Positions 6,692 to 6,748 of a stretch of 6,748 nt of DNA are shown piece by piece. The translations under genes were made by a program, and so were the position numbers. Source of the stretch: JAJQBJ01 sp964387095 (GTDB lineage: Bacteria > Bacillota > Clostridia > Oscillospirales > Oscillospiraceae); contig CAYLVH010000088.1 of the NCBI GenBank assembly GCA_964387095.1, positions 1 through 6,748 on the forward strand, in the 5' to 3' direction. The notes under the pieces are model-generated. The model was given only the letters and a program-made list of their open reading frames with translations. It was not told where the DNA came from and ran no database searches. The first letter of the stretch is position 1; each line of letters starts with the position of its first letter.

Positions 6692-6748
6692 AATAAGATG
6701 CTCCTTTTTGAAAATAGTATTGAGAAGGGACTATGCCGGATGCAGGGT

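Overview
The window reads as ordinary chromosomal DNA of a moderately GC-rich, low-to-moderate GC-clade Firmicute, most likely a gut Clostridia of the Oscillospiraceae type (Flavonifractor/Lawsonibacter-like). The reasons are a large Firmicutes-type SRP RNA with an Alu domain directly upstream of dnaX, strong AGGAGG-like ribosome binding sites, TTG starts, sigma-A promoters with 17-base spacers, and a PucR/CdaR-like regulator placed directly before ftsEX. The taxon is an inference from gene content and style. No transposase, phage gene, CRISPR array, tRNA or rRNA was seen.

Left part, minus strand (1-1014). Read in the direction of transcription, a small membrane-anchored DUF4830-like protein gene (1014-538) is followed by a consensus promoter (491-463), the SRP RNA gene (mature about 428-160, inside a longer precursor), an intrinsic terminator (121-97) and the first 24 codons of dnaX, which runs off the left edge. 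The SRP RNA ends form a 24-pair helix that looks like an RNase III processing stem. The stretch 75-537 has no protein gene and holds this RNA gene and its signals.

Middle, plus strand (1064-5496). rsuA, a 16S rRNA pseudouridine synthase, diverges from the DUF4830 gene. After about 200 bases carrying a near-perfect promoter and a structured leader comes the PucR/CdaR-type regulator, then ftsE, then ftsX overlapping ftsE by 8 bases, then a 46-residue basic membrane protein with a TTG start, and a strong terminator. FtsE and FtsX form the ABC-transporter-like complex that switches on cell-wall hydrolases in division or elongation. No hydrolase gene follows here. ftsX carries an unusual acidic, proline-rich N-terminal extension of about 157 residues.

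Right part, minus strand (6691-5495). pepT, a cytosolic zinc tripeptidase, converges on the ftsEX operon and shares the terminator between them.

Nothing here amounts to a new defence or mobile system. The points most worth a second look are the FtsX extension, the tiny membrane protein after ftsX, the regulator-ftsEX linkage, and the leader upstream of the regulator.
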